Shown one piece after another: positions 29,427 through 38,732 of a DNA stretch of 64,000 bases. The number at the start of each line of letters is the position of its first letter. Position 1 is the stretch's first letter. The stretch spans positions 806,001 to 870,000 of the forward strand of contig NZ_KI629782.1 of the NCBI RefSeq assembly GCF_000503775.1. Reading direction: 5' to 3'. Below the pieces are notes generated by a model. It was not told the DNA's origin and searched no databases. It saw only the letters and a program-made list of their open reading frames with translations. Both the position numbers and the translations under genes were made by a program. Source of the stretch: Brevibacillus panacihumi W25. Its GTDB lineage: Bacteria; Bacillota; Bacilli; Brevibacillales; Brevibacillaceae.

Positions 29427-29536
29427 ACTTTCACTCCGGTCATCCATGCATTCGAATTCCAAAATCGGATCTCAAGAACTATATTTCGACAGCCTAATGG
29501 TGTATTCCTGCCCTGGATTACTTAAGCTCATATACT

Positions 29537-29584
29537 ATTATACAAAATATCGCTGACATATATTTGTCAGCGAGTATATGTTCG
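29537..29584 (-). promoter_or_regulatory. Shared island promoter, copy for the BREX operon
   Basis: Minus strand: GAACATATACTCGCTGACA, six bases, TGTCAGCG, eight bases, then a perfect -10 TATAAT. The arms form an exact 8-bp inverted repeat (CGCTGACA / TGTCAGCG) at 29551-29572 that covers the -35 position; no -35 consensus is present. A second TATAAT-like hexamer lies upstream at 29586-29591. Confidence 0.75.
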
Positions 29585-29645
29585 CATTATACTCTAATAT
29601 CATCGGTAGTTTGATGTATGAGTGGATGTATGAGTGGAAATAGAG

Positions 29646-32600
29646 TTACAATTCGGAATTAACAGCTACCGCTACAAATCTCCGTAAACTAGCAAAATAT
29701 AACCCAGCTTCCTTCGTTTTGAACTCAAACGTCTCAGACCAGGCCTTAGCATAAGCCTGCACTTGCGGCGCATAAAACCGAACAAACTGCTCCAATTTGC
29801 TCTCATTCAATTGATCCGTCTTGAAGTCGACGATCACCCAGCCTTCTTCCTCCTCGAAAGCGAAATCTATTACACCCTTCACCAAGAGATTGCCGTCGTT
29901 ATTGGACTGATGCGTCAATGCAGCGGCAGCTGTTTCCGACATCGCCTGCTCGGTTGCGGGATAAGACATTGTCTCCCCATTGCTCTGAACCATCATAATC
30001 GGGATTTCAAACAATCGCTGCTTCGCTCTCAGACTACGCTGCCAGAGTTCACTGTCTAGAACTTCATGAATAATAGGCAGGGCATCAGTCGCGTCCTTCT
30101 CTGATACTCCTTCGGTCTGGCAGAGGTATTGAACGTATACAGGCAATTCGCTCATCGGAAGACCTTTCCCAACTGCTTCAAGTCCCTTATGGATCACGCT
30201 GCCGAAAGATTGGCCCCTCCCAGTGGCTGACCATTCCGGTGTGTCACCAGTACTTTTCGTCAGCCCGGTAACGGTTGCTTCCGCATAAGTTGGCTGGCGC
30301 AGTTGATGGAACACCTGCTCTCTCTGGGCCAAGTAAGCACCTAGATCAATGGATGCTGCTTCGGATTCGGATAAACCAGATGAAGTTGTCCCAATTACAA
30401 TATCTCCGTCAAGTTCCCGATCATACTCATCTGTTTGAACATCCGATTCCGGAACATCCAACTCCCGGATTAGCTCCATCCCATCCATGAGTGAACTCCA
30501 CGGGCACTTGGCAGGTTGTTCGGGATAGAGACTGACCACTAGCATTTGTTTCGCTCGTGTCGCCGCGACATAGAGAAGTCGATCCCGCTCCGCATGCATG
30601 AATGCTCGTTCCCGCACGCTCATCGCTTCCCAGCCGACCGGCTGGGCAATCGTTTCTTTCTGAAACCCTTTCGATTGCTGGATCAAGAAATAGCCCTGAG
30701 CCTCGGACTCCGAGCGATCAACAAACTGGTCGGCGTCATGATCCTTCTCCCCGCAAGGACAAGCGAGAAACACGATAGGCGCTTCAAGCCCTTTTGCCTT
30801 ATGCACGTTCATGATCCGTACCGCTTGCCCTTTGCCTGTGTAGAGACTGGCGGTTTCCATACCTTGGCTCTCCCGAATGGCCGAAATCGCATGCGCCAGT
30901 TCATGCCAATCCGATGCGAGCATGGCGTCACGCTGCAATCGCTCCAACATCTTAAGCAGTGTTCCAGACCGATTTGCTCCTGCTTCTTGCACCGTGGAAT
31001 AAGGCAAAAGACCAGTATCCTCCAGAATGCGGTACAAGGCTGCCCATGCAGGCAATTCTTTCACCCAGCCGACATATTCCCGCAGTTTCCGGCATGCAGC
31101 GACAACTCGATTATCCTGTTCTGCTGACTCCTCTGGCAGCCGGTAGATCGACCACGCATTCCCTTGAACACGATACGCCATTAGTTCCTTGTCGCTAATC
31201 CCGAATAGAGGTCCGCGCAATACGCTCAGCATCGCCACCTGATCGGACGGATCAGCCAGGTAGAGGGCCAATTGTCCTAACGTATGAATCTCGGGATATA
31301 GAGCGGAGCTTCCTACGGTTTCTGCGGCAACGCCCCTTTCCTCCAATTCTTCCGCGTATAGATGCAAATAATGCCTTGTGCTTGTCAAAACCAGAAAATC
31401 ACTGGGCCGTGCCTCTCTGAACACCCAGGATGCGCCATCCCGCTCCTGAATAAGCAAATTTCCGTCGCGGCAAGCCCACGCGATGTATGCGGCAATACGC
31501 TGTGCGTCAACCGCCGCCACTTCATCCTTGCCTCCGGGAATTTTCGGGTAAGTGAGTGCATAAACCCCGTGATCCGCGCGCTTATTCCCCTTTGGATTTG
31601 GTATATTCGTTTCCATCCGGACATACGCCGCTTGAACATCGGTTTCCCGGACGGGAAGCTTGCCGATAAATTGCCCGTTCACAAAATCGCCGATCGCATC
31701 GACGGATCGGAAATTGCTGGTCAAGTGAAGCACATCTCCACATGCTTGAATCCGCGATTTAACCTCGTTATAAATGGAAATATCCGCGCGGCGGAAACGA
31801 TAGATGGACTGTTTCGGGTCTCCCACGAGGAACAAGGAACCCGGCTTTGGAGTAAGCTTCCGCCAATTCCGTTCATTCGGATCATCGCCGGCCCCCGTTA
31901 AGAGAAACATCATTTCCGCTTGGACCGGGTCGGTGTCCTGAAATTCGTCGACCATAAGCCGTTGGTAGCGCCCGGCGAAAAATGCGCGAACCTCCGGGTA
32001 ATCACGCAGAAGACGGCAGGCATACATCAGCAGATCCTGAAAGTTCAGCTTCCCTGCCTGCAATCGCCGTTCTCTGCAATACTCCAATGCAGGCAAGACA
32101 AATTGAATGACTTTCGGATACAGATATTCCCGCCACGATTGAAGAAAGGGGAACAGGACCGTAATCTGCCAATCGTGAAATCGTTCGGATATGGCTTTGG
32201 CTTGCTTCTTATCCGTCCATTTGTATTGCTTCACATCCAGTTTAAAGTCAAACATCTTCGCGAGCGTAAGCATCAGCATATCGTCCTGCTCATCCGACAA
32301 CCGCAGCATACGATTAGCAGTACGCAGTTTTGCCTGAAGATTATCCCACCCTTTTTCCGGTTCAACTGTCGGTAGAAACCTGTTGGCTTCTTCGATCATG
32401 GGAAGCAGGGAGAGCCGGATGAGGTTGAAATCAGGGCAATGAACCGGTTCGCAAGGGATTTGGAGATCCGTAAAAAGGGATACCCGATCATAGACATTCT
32501 TCAGGATGCTGACGTCGATTCCCACCTCGGCAAAGGAGGCAAGTGCTTCACTATCTTCCTCCTGCAGCTGAATCAGATATTCATCCCAGCATTGATCGTG

Positions 32601-33008
32601 GAACGCGCGATTCATTTCATCATCCATTTCTTCGAAAGAAGGGTCCAATCCGGCCTCAATCGGTCGCTCGCGAAGCATGGAGGAACAGAACGCATGGATC
32701 GTTCCAATAAAGATTTGGTCCAGATTGGCCAAAGCTTCTTCCATTCGTTCTCTAGTTTCGCCTTCAACATCAGCCGTTTTCCGCTCCAGAGCAATACGGA
32801 AACGCTCCTTCATCTCATCCGCCGCTTTATTCGTAAAGGTGATCGCCGCAATATGCTCCATCTTAGCCGTTCCGGTCTCGATGAGCGCCAGCAATCTGCC
32901 GACCAAGCTGGTTGTCTTTCCCGAGCCTGCACCGGCTTCTACCAGAAAGGTCGTGTTCAGCTCCTCCAATATCCTCTTTCTAGCTTGTTGATCGGATGGT
33001 TCATTCAA
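29646..33008 (-). CDS. AddA-like UvrD helicase-nuclease
   Basis: About 1120 residues. The UvrD/RecB-type SF1 helicase has Walker A VEAGAGSGKTTSLV, VDEFQDTDPVQ, GDPKQSIYRFRRA, and motif IV-VI signatures VMNVHKAKGLEAPIVF-like and YVAATRAKQ. The C-terminal PD-(D/E)XK nuclease contains VIVDFKTDQL. The TTG at 33008 is chosen because it overlaps the previous stop and has GGAGG nine bases upstream; an ATG 16 codons earlier has no SD. Shorter than housekeeping AddA (about 1240). It pairs with the preceding AddB-like protein as an end-resecting helicase-nuclease, here probably a defence copy. Confidence 0.88.
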   Translation of the reverse strand: MNEPSDQQARKRILEELNTTFLVEAGAGSGKTTSLVGRLLALIETGTAKMEHIAAITFTNKAADEMKERFRIALERKTADVEGETRERMEEALANLDQIFIGTIHAFCSSMLRERPIEAGLDPSFEEMDDEMNRAFHDQCWDEYLIQLQEEDSEALASFAEVGIDVSILKNVYDRVSLFTDLQIPCEPVHCPDFNLIRLSLLPMIEEANRFLPTVEPEKGWDNLQAKLRTANRMLRLSDEQDDMLMLTLAKMFDFKLDVKQYKWTDKKQAKAISERFHDWQITVLFPFLQSWREYLYPKVIQFVLPALEYCRERRLQAGKLNFQDLLMYACRLLRDYPEVRAFFAGRYQRLMVDEFQDTDPVQAEMMFLLTGAGDDPNERNWRKLTPKPGSLFLVGDPKQSIYRFRRADISIYNEVKSRIQACGDVLHLTSNFRSVDAIGDFVNGQFIGKLPVRETDVQAAYVRMETNIPNPKGNKRADHGVYALTYPKIPGGKDEVAAVDAQRIAAYIAWACRDGNLLIQERDGASWVFREARPSDFLVLTSTRHYLHLYAEELEERGVAAETVGSSALYPEIHTLGQLALYLADPSDQVAMLSVLRGPLFGISDKELMAYRVQGNAWSIYRLPEESAEQDNRVVAACRKLREYVGWVKELPAWAALYRILEDTGLLPYSTVQEAGANRSGTLLKMLERLQRDAMLASDWHELAHAISAIRESQGMETASLYTGKGQAVRIMNVHKAKGLEAPIVFLACPCGEKDHDADQFVDRSESEAQGYFLIQQSKGFQKETIAQPVGWEAMSVRERAFMHAERDRLLYVAATRAKQMLVVSLYPEQPAKCPWSSLMDGMELIRELDVPESDVQTDEYDRELDGDIVIGTTSSGLSESEAASIDLGAYLAQREQVFHQLRQPTYAEATVTGLTKSTGDTPEWSATGRGQSFGSVIHKGLEAVGKGLPMSELPVYVQYLCQTEGVSEKDATDALPIIHEVLDSELWQRSLRAKQRLFEIPIMMVQSNGETMSYPATEQAMSETAAAALTHQSNNDGNLLVKGVIDFAFEEEEGWVIVDFKTDQLNESKLEQFVRFYAPQVQAYAKAWSETFEFKTKEAGLYFASLRRFVAVAVNSEL

Positions 33009-35964
33009 TGTTCTCCACCTCCAGCAGCGTGTGCAGCAGCTCCGAATTCGCTTCATCCTTTCGTTTATCGGCCATCATCTCTGCATGATCTCCGCATACA
33101 GCCGCATAATCGCAATATCGGCAGACCCCAGGATTTGAAGCGGGAATAAACAATCCCTGTTCCATCGACAAAAGGATTCCCCGGATCACCTCGGTGACTC
33201 GATTCCGTTCGGTTTGCGAACGTGCAATCACTTGCCCGTGCCCCCGTTCGCTTGGAAAGACGTAAGACGCTTCAAGCACTTTTGCATCAGAATCCACACC
33301 CGTTTGCCGCATCCAAAGCTCCGTCCCCATTGCGTAAAGCGCATGTTGCAGCTGCGTGCCGCCTGCGAACATGCCATTTTCCTTGTAAGGCCGAGGACTG
33401 CCGGTCTTATAGTCGATAATTCGATATTGATGCGGCGCAACTTGATCGATCCGGTCGACGATCCCGCGCAGCGTAATCGCCATGTCCTCGCCAAGCTCAA
33501 GGTGCAACGGCTGGCCATCCACGATGAGCTCTTGTTCGAAAAACCGGGGAGCCGTCTTAGCCTGCAATTCCATGCGATAGAACACGTCCACATCCCGGAG
33601 CATCGCTTGCCGCTCCCTCTCAAACACATGAGGGCTCGGTGCTGGAATCCGCTCGGCATATAAGAGAATCGTCTCCTCCGCAATACGAAGCAAACGGGCA
33701 TGATCGTGTGTAATAGGCATGACTTTACTTGCGCTGACTTCCGTCATATAACGACGATAAACCTCGTGCAGCAGCGAGCCTCTTTCATTCGGCTTCAGCC
33801 AGGAGGTACGATCAAAAGTCACCTGATCTTTCACGCGAATCCTGAGCACATATTGGAAAAAGTACCGCATCGGACATTCCGCGTACTTCTCCAATTGACT
33901 TGCGCTAAGCGTCCGTTCGTCCCGGCCTTTCCAATAATCAGCCCATTCATCCCCCGCTATATATCCGTCATGCTCCGTCACTTGCGAGCTGCCGCGTGCC
34001 TCGAGTGCAAGTCTGCCTTGACGTAGCAACGGATAGACCGATTCGATGAAGGATTGCCGGTCCCTCATAAGGTTTACATTCGCATGGATTTGTCGGAAGA
34101 CATAATGAGAGCCGTCCAATGGCAGTCCATTTAGCTCAGTAGAGGATGGCTGCTCTACATCCAAATACCCGACAGGTTCGCCTAAGCTTCGGTGCAGCAT
34201 CTCATAGTCCGCATTCGTTTCTCCGGATACTTTTCGGAATACCTGTAGAAGTTGAAAAGCCGGGCTTGCTGTCGCTCCTTCTGCCAAGTCATACGACGAG
34301 AAGCTAAATGTAATATTGCCGCTTATCATCCCAAGCCGACCATCACGAAGGCGTTGCCGATCTCTTTGTCTCTGCACGGCTGTTTGAAGCCCGGCACCGA
34401 TCCGTCCGCACTCTTCATCGAGAAGCATGGGATTTTGCCTGATATTCCCGGACCACGAATGTTCATCCATCCCGAGAAGAAACGTATGTTTTCTCCCGCT
34501 GATCCCCCCGTTCGACAAACTCGATATGTACAGGAATCCGGGCTTGGGTAACCGTTGCACCCCGACTCGAAGTTCCTGCAGCATGTCTCGGGCATACAAG
34601 AGCATTTGCTGAAATGGCATCGAGTCCGGAACAGGACATTCCTGCAGTTCTTTAGCGATACCTTTCATTTCTTGCAGGACGATCGCATCCTCTTCCGTTC
34701 CGCATACACCAAATCGATCCAAGATGTTAACGAGCCATCCCCAGATTCCCTTAGGAGAGGAGAGCGCCGCTTCGTCTGGAAACAATTCTCCTAGGAGGTT
34801 TGTCAGATGCTTCTTGATCTCGTCATCCCGCTGTTGTTGTTCCGTCCGCTCCCGTTCTTCGGGTTTTTCATCTGAATCCCCTTGGGACCGGACAACTTCT
34901 GACTCTAGCAACTTGATATACCGTTCTTTCCCCCAGCCGATTCCGCTTTTCTCCAGGGCTCGAATACAATCTGCATTCGTTATTCCTTGGTCACGATCGG
35001 AGAACGTGATCAATTGCTGCTGCAGCATTGATACGAGCTGCCGCACCTGATAACCGGACTCCAGCCAGTTCAGCAGGAAATGGGCGGCTCTTCCCATTCC
35101 GGATGTAATCACAGGCAGCCCGTCTGCAAAGGAACAGGGAAGACCGAAAGAAGCACACATGGTCAAAATGGCCAGCGCATATTCCGCATTCGGTACGATC
35201 ATCTCCACTTCATCCAATGGCATCCGGCCCTGAATAATGCGTCTCAATGCTTCGCGAACCTCCGCCATCCTTCCGGTCGCATGATAGAACTGAACCTCTT
35301 CGAACGGCATTGTGGATTGAATGTCAGTGAAGAAAGAATCCGCAATAATCCTTGTCATCCGTCCGTTTGACAACCGCTCCATCATCCGGGGGGAAACCGG
35401 TGGAAGCGGCATAGGGTCTGGCAGAATAAGCTCCACGTTTTCCTGCAATTGGGTTGGTATATGCGACAAAAGGCCGGGGAAATCGGTCCAGCTCCGCTGA
35501 TTCAGAAAGCGCTCATACGCTGACAGCACCTTTCTGACATAGCTGCCTTTTTGCTGGCTCATAAAGTGGTAGTCTCGAAGCTCCCCCGCTCTCACTCCGG
35601 CACGGCGCAGATCCATAATGGCTTGGTGAACATGCATGGCAATACCAGGCTTTACTTGATCCATGGAGATGTAGGAACCCGGCTTGGAAGCCATTTGTTC
35701 CATGACATGATGGATAATCCAAAAGGACCGCTGTTCCCCGATGAAAGTCAGCCCTTGTTGATACAGGGAGAACTGAACCTCACTTCTTACAAAGGATTGA
35801 ACCGTTTGGACCTCCACATTCATAACCGGCCCTAATTCCCGGCATATTCGCATCAACCAGGACTGTCCTTCGATGTAGGAAGGAGCAATAACAATTTTGC
35901 GGCGAAATGGCTCTCTACGGATTGCATCATATAAACGTTCTAGAAACGTGCCTGCTATTTTCAA
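33001..35964 (-). CDS. AddB-like Fe-S nuclease, partner of AddA-like protein
   Basis: 987 residues. The N-terminal region is a degenerate helicase-like fold, as in AddB. The C-terminal RecB-type nuclease shows YRIIDYKTGSPRPY (D...DYK) flanked by iron-sulphur cluster cysteines: one in YAECPMRYFF and three in GVCRYCDYAAVCGD, the AddB pattern. Start is TTG after AAGGAAGG. It overlaps the AddA-like gene by eight bases and begins 41 bases after the WYL regulator, forming a regulator-nuclease-helicase operon upstream of BREX. It is shorter than chromosomal AddB (about 1160). Confidence 0.85.
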   Translation of the reverse strand: MKIAGTFLERLYDAIRREPFRRKIVIAPSYIEGQSWLMRICRELGPVMNVEVQTVQSFVRSEVQFSLYQQGLTFIGEQRSFWIIHHVMEQMASKPGSYISMDQVKPGIAMHVHQAIMDLRRAGVRAGELRDYHFMSQQKGSYVRKVLSAYERFLNQRSWTDFPGLLSHIPTQLQENVELILPDPMPLPPVSPRMMERLSNGRMTRIIADSFFTDIQSTMPFEEVQFYHATGRMAEVREALRRIIQGRMPLDEVEMIVPNAEYALAILTMCASFGLPCSFADGLPVITSGMGRAAHFLLNWLESGYQVRQLVSMLQQQLITFSDRDQGITNADCIRALEKSGIGWGKERYIKLLESEVVRSQGDSDEKPEERERTEQQQRDDEIKKHLTNLLGELFPDEAALSSPKGIWGWLVNILDRFGVCGTEEDAIVLQEMKGIAKELQECPVPDSMPFQQMLLYARDMLQELRVGVQRLPKPGFLYISSLSNGGISGRKHTFLLGMDEHSWSGNIRQNPMLLDEECGRIGAGLQTAVQRQRDRQRLRDGRLGMISGNITFSFSSYDLAEGATASPAFQLLQVFRKVSGETNADYEMLHRSLGEPVGYLDVEQPSSTELNGLPLDGSHYVFRQIHANVNLMRDRQSFIESVYPLLRQGRLALEARGSSQVTEHDGYIAGDEWADYWKGRDERTLSASQLEKYAECPMRYFFQYVLRIRVKDQVTFDRTSWLKPNERGSLLHEVYRRYMTEVSASKVMPITHDHARLLRIAEETILLYAERIPAPSPHVFERERQAMLRDVDVFYRMELQAKTAPRFFEQELIVDGQPLHLELGEDMAITLRGIVDRIDQVAPHQYRIIDYKTGSPRPYKENGMFAGGTQLQHALYAMGTELWMRQTGVDSDAKVLEASYVFPSERGHGQVIARSQTERNRVTEVIRGILLSMEQGLFIPASNPGVCRYCDYAAVCGDHAEMMADKRKDEANSELLHTLLEVENIE

Positions 35965-36005
35965 AAGGGATACCTTCCTTTCGTCTATCTTTCAACAACA
36001 GCACC

Positions 36006-36959
36006 TTACTGCCCATACAACTGTCCCCAACGCTGTAGCTGTTCCTTAAACTTTTCCCGGACAGATGCAGGCTCTAAAATCTCCGCTGAAGGTCCGTACT
36101 GAACCACCCAATTCATAAACTCCCGCTCGTGGTTGACGGTGACCTCGAATAATAAGCTGCCGTCCGGCAGATCGGTCATCTTCGGTCTCACGAACAATTC
36201 TTCTTCCTTCACATACCGTGCGACATCAGGTTGGAATTTGATCATAAAAGTGATTAAAGAATCCCCGCGTTCAATCGACCAGGTATGCTTCATATACTGA
36301 GCAATGTTAAAATCACCCTTGTCGAATCGATTACTTGTCAACTCTACATGGCGGAAACGGCTTATACGAAACGTTCGAATGTCCTGCTTGGAATGACAAT
36401 AGCCGATCAAGTAAAACCGTTGATCCCTTGGAACCAGGTAGTACGGATCAATTTCGCGCTCCGTCAATTCATTCCGGCTCTGGGTATGGTAAACAGCCCT
36501 GATCGTCTTACTGGCGATGATCGCTTCCATGATGGGCAGCAAGAAGTTGGCACTGTTCTCCCGATAAGCCGGGGTGCCCATTTGGATCATGCCTGCGACA
36601 TTTTCCAATGTATCGTACCTCTTCCGCGTTTCTTTCACATGGGTAGCCATCACCTTGTCGTAGGCGGATTCAAAGCCTGGAGGCAACTTGCTGGTGTCCA
36701 ACACGGAGGGCAGGACAGAGAATACCAACGCTTCCTGCTCCGTGAAATTCAGCGGGTACATGGCGAAATTACCGACAAAACGGTACCCTTTTCCGTAACC
36801 CTCGTTTGTAATCGGTGCGATCAAGTCCAAAATCCGCATGTCCCTATAAATCGTACGATCCGTTGTCTCGCATTTGTCCGCCAGCTCCTTGGCCGAAATC
36901 CCCGGATTGGATTGAATGGCGAGAAGTATTTTAAAGAGCCGAATCACTTTATCCGTCAT
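36006..36959 (-). CDS. WYL-domain transcriptional regulator
   Basis: 317 residues: an N-terminal DeoR-type winged helix (KELADKCETTDRTIYRDMR, residues about 20-40), a middle linker, and a WYL domain (about 165-235, IDPYYLVPRDQRFYLIGY) with a C-terminal WCX-like extension. WYL proteins sense nucleic acids or nucleotides and control BREX, CBASS and DNA-damage genes; the PafBC type are activators. Its position heading the AddAB-like/BREX block makes it the natural candidate for reading the four shared promoters, though no copy of that motif precedes its own gene. Confidence 0.88.
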   Translation of the reverse strand: MTDKVIRLFKILLAIQSNPGISAKELADKCETTDRTIYRDMRILDLIAPITNEGYGKGYRFVGNFAMYPLNFTEQEALVFSVLPSVLDTSKLPPGFESAYDKVMATHVKETRKRYDTLENVAGMIQMGTPAYRENSANFLLPIMEAIIASKTIRAVYHTQSRNELTEREIDPYYLVPRDQRFYLIGYCHSKQDIRTFRISRFRHVELTSNRFDKGDFNIAQYMKHTWSIERGDSLITFMIKFQPDVARYVKEEELFVRPKMTDLPDGSLLFEVTVNHEREFMNWVVQYGPSAEILEPASVREKFKEQLQRWGQLYGQ

Positions 36960-37013
36960 GCTATATCTCCTATCGTGTCATAGAGAATGTAAATCCTTAT
37001 CATAATTGGGATT

Positions 37014-37391
37014 CTATGCTTTACCTAGTTCTTCCTGCCTATAAGGAGAAAACGCAACGTTCACTGTCGTTTTGATAATGTACACTTCCTCTAGACCCGG
37101 CGTAAGTTCAACAATTGCCGTATCCTTAACGACAAATCGCACCATGCCGCAAATATGATGATCAAACCTATCATAAATCCGGCCGGCGCTGCGGCATCCT
37201 TTCGGTACGGTATGCGGACTGTTGGCGACATAGCCGATTTTGCCCAAAGGGATCATATCCACCTTTATCGCTTCATGGTCATGCGGATTATCCGGGTCTT
37301 TGATCAAGTGAACGACCTGACCCGGCTTTAGAAATGCTGCTCCGTAGTAATGCTGCGTGCCTGTGACGGCGATATAGATCGGTTGATCCAT
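37014..37391 (-). CDS. HIRAN-domain protein
   Basis: 125 residues from the ATG preceded by GGGAGTGAG. The single HIRAN domain (YIAVTGTQHYYGAAFLKPG, then DPDNPHDHEAIKV and GKIGYVANS) binds DNA ends or single strands in larger repair helicases. Stand-alone HIRAN proteins occur in mobile defence regions. Its own promoter of the shared island type sits 22-76 bases upstream, so it seems to be regulated with BREX. Confidence 0.85.
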   Translation of the reverse strand: MDQPIYIAVTGTQHYYGAAFLKPGQVVHLIKDPDNPHDHEAIKVDMIPLGKIGYVANSPHTVPKGCRSAGRIYDRFDHHICGMVRFVVKDTAIVELTPGLEEVYIIKTTVNVAFSPYRQEELGKA

Positions 37392-37419
37392 TGTACTCAC
37401 TCCCGCATGCCTTTCCTTC

Positions 37420-37467
37420 ATTATGACGGATCGCAACGACCATAGATTGTCAGCGAATATATGTTCT
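37420..37467 (-). promoter_or_regulatory. Shared island promoter, copy for HIRAN gene
   Basis: Minus strand: AGAACATATATTCGCTGACA, six bases, GGTC, and -10 CATAAT exactly 16 bases after the start of GGTC. The first 20 bases are identical to the YhaM-side copy at 42315-42334. The second arm is degenerate here. The T-tract of the fic terminator ends a few bases upstream. Confidence 0.75.
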
Positions 37468-37472
37468 GCGCA

Positions 37473-37513
37473 CAAAAAAAGCACTGCGGCATCTCAACTT
37501 GAGATCGCAGTGC
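37473..37513 (-). terminator. Terminator after fic
   Basis: Strong two-part stem (GCACTGC / GCAGTGC and ATCTCAA / TTGAGAT) directly followed by eight T on the minus strand, starting five bases after the fic stop. Confidence 0.9.
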
Positions 37514-37518
37514 TGCAT

Positions 37519-38640
37519 TCATTTAAGAAAATGGGCAAACTGATCAGGCGCATTCCGAATGTCTTGTGCCAACTTCTCGTACTCTGCGGATAATTTGATC
37601 GAACGAACTCTTTTGGCGTCTTGATCGCGCGGCTCAATGAATCCTTCTTCTCTCCAATGACTTACCTTTTCCCTTATTGAACGGTCCGACAAACGTAGCA
37701 GGTCCCTCATTTCGCTTGTCGTTAGGGTATCTTGTTTAAAGGTTAATTGAGCAAACACCATTCTTTGCTGGGGATCTAACTTGCGAATCAGATCCGGTTC
37801 GATTTTCGTCATTTGAGCAGATTTCTCGGTTACGATGGCAGCGGCTTCTTGAAAAACCTCCGCCAAACCATCGATAAAGAATTCCAGCCAAGGCGTCAAG
37901 TCAGCCTCATTCCGCCCAAAATAATAATTGTGATGGAGACCCAACTGGAGTCGTCGATAATATTCAGCCAAGTTGCGGTCATAGAAATTCTCGAGTACAA
38001 ATAACCCCTTTAAACCATATCCGCCGCGTCGTAAAAGATATGTCGTGATCATCCGGGCCGTTCGGCCATTCCCGTCCAAATACGGATGAATCGTTAGGAA
38101 CTGCCACATGAATATGCCAGCCTTGATAGGAACCGGAACCGAATAGGTTTCCGGCGAGTTCACCCAGGCAACCAAATACTCCATTAATACCGGGACATCT
38201 TTCCATTCCGGCGGCAAATAAAAACCGGAGGCATTGCGGCTGCCTACTTGATTCTTTTCTTCGCGATACTCGCTAACACGCGGTCTTCGTCCGTGCGATA
38301 TTCGGATAATGGCATGCAGCTTTTTAATAAATTCCTCTGTGACCGGGAGCTGCCTTTTTTCGGCTTCATCCAGGTATTCCAAAGCTTTCATTAAGTTATA
38401 AACTTCCTGCTCTTCATTGTCATTGCTGGTTTGGTACAAAACTTTTCGCTTCGTCGCCTCGTCAAGTGTGTTTCCTTCAATTTTCGTTGAAAGAATGACT
38501 GTCTTTTCCATGGATTCTTTCTTAAGCATATCCAGAATAGATGCGGGCAATGGAAGCAAATCCACCACAACACTGGCGCGTTGTATATCCATTAGTCTGC
38601 GGGCTATGGTGTCCGTTATTGAATATTTGGGTGTAAACAT
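37519..38640 (-). CDS. Fic-family protein with C-terminal winged helix
   Basis: 373 residues. The Fic/DOC core carries the catalytic loop HPYLDGNGRTAR (about residue 190), so AMP or other nucleotide transfer to a protein target is expected. The N-terminal Fic_N region has STKIEGNTL, whose Glu fits the inhibitory (S/T)xxxE(G/N) helix, so the enzyme may be self-inhibited. The C-terminal segment (about 285-350, SEMRDLLRLSDRSIREKVSHWRE) looks like a winged helix for DNA binding. It has its own promoter and terminator, is flanked by HIRAN and YhaM-like genes, and may autoregulate through a GCGGCAA direct repeat in its promoter. Confidence 0.9.
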   Translation of the reverse strand: MFTPKYSITDTIARRLMDIQRASVVVDLLPLPASILDMLKKESMEKTVILSTKIEGNTLDEATKRKVLYQTSNDNEEQEVYNLMKALEYLDEAEKRQLPVTEEFIKKLHAIIRISHGRRPRVSEYREEKNQVGSRNASGFYLPPEWKDVPVLMEYLVAWVNSPETYSVPVPIKAGIFMWQFLTIHPYLDGNGRTARMITTYLLRRGGYGLKGLFVLENFYDRNLAEYYRRLQLGLHHNYYFGRNEADLTPWLEFFIDGLAEVFQEAAAIVTEKSAQMTKIEPDLIRKLDPQQRMVFAQLTFKQDTLTTSEMRDLLRLSDRSIREKVSHWREEGFIEPRDQDAKRVRSIKLSAEYEKLAQDIRNAPDQFAHFLK

Positions 38641-38661
38641 AACATCACCTTCCTCAATAAC

Positions 38662-38690
38662 ATTATACCATTGCCGCTATTTTGCCGCAA
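38662..38690 (-). promoter_or_regulatory. fic promoter with direct repeat
   Basis: Minus strand: -35 TTGCGG, 17-base spacer, -10 TATAAT. The heptamer GCGGCAA occurs twice, once across the -35 and once in the spacer, and may be an operator for the winged helix of the Fic protein. Confidence 0.6.
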
Positions 38691-38732
38691 AGTATTTTTG
38701 TTTCATTGCATTTTCTTCGTATATTTTAATTT

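Noticed and set aside
29646..35964. Housekeeping addAB
   Set aside because: Both proteins are shorter than chromosomal AddA and AddB, and they lie between a WYL regulator and BREX inside the island.
37448..37467. Plain LexA (SOS) boxes as full explanation of the shared promoter motif
   Set aside because: Only the right half GTTC matches well in all four copies, the left half is always GAAT or GAGT, and the conserved region extends through TGACA-N6-TGTC to a fixed -10. Kept as an alternative, not as the call.
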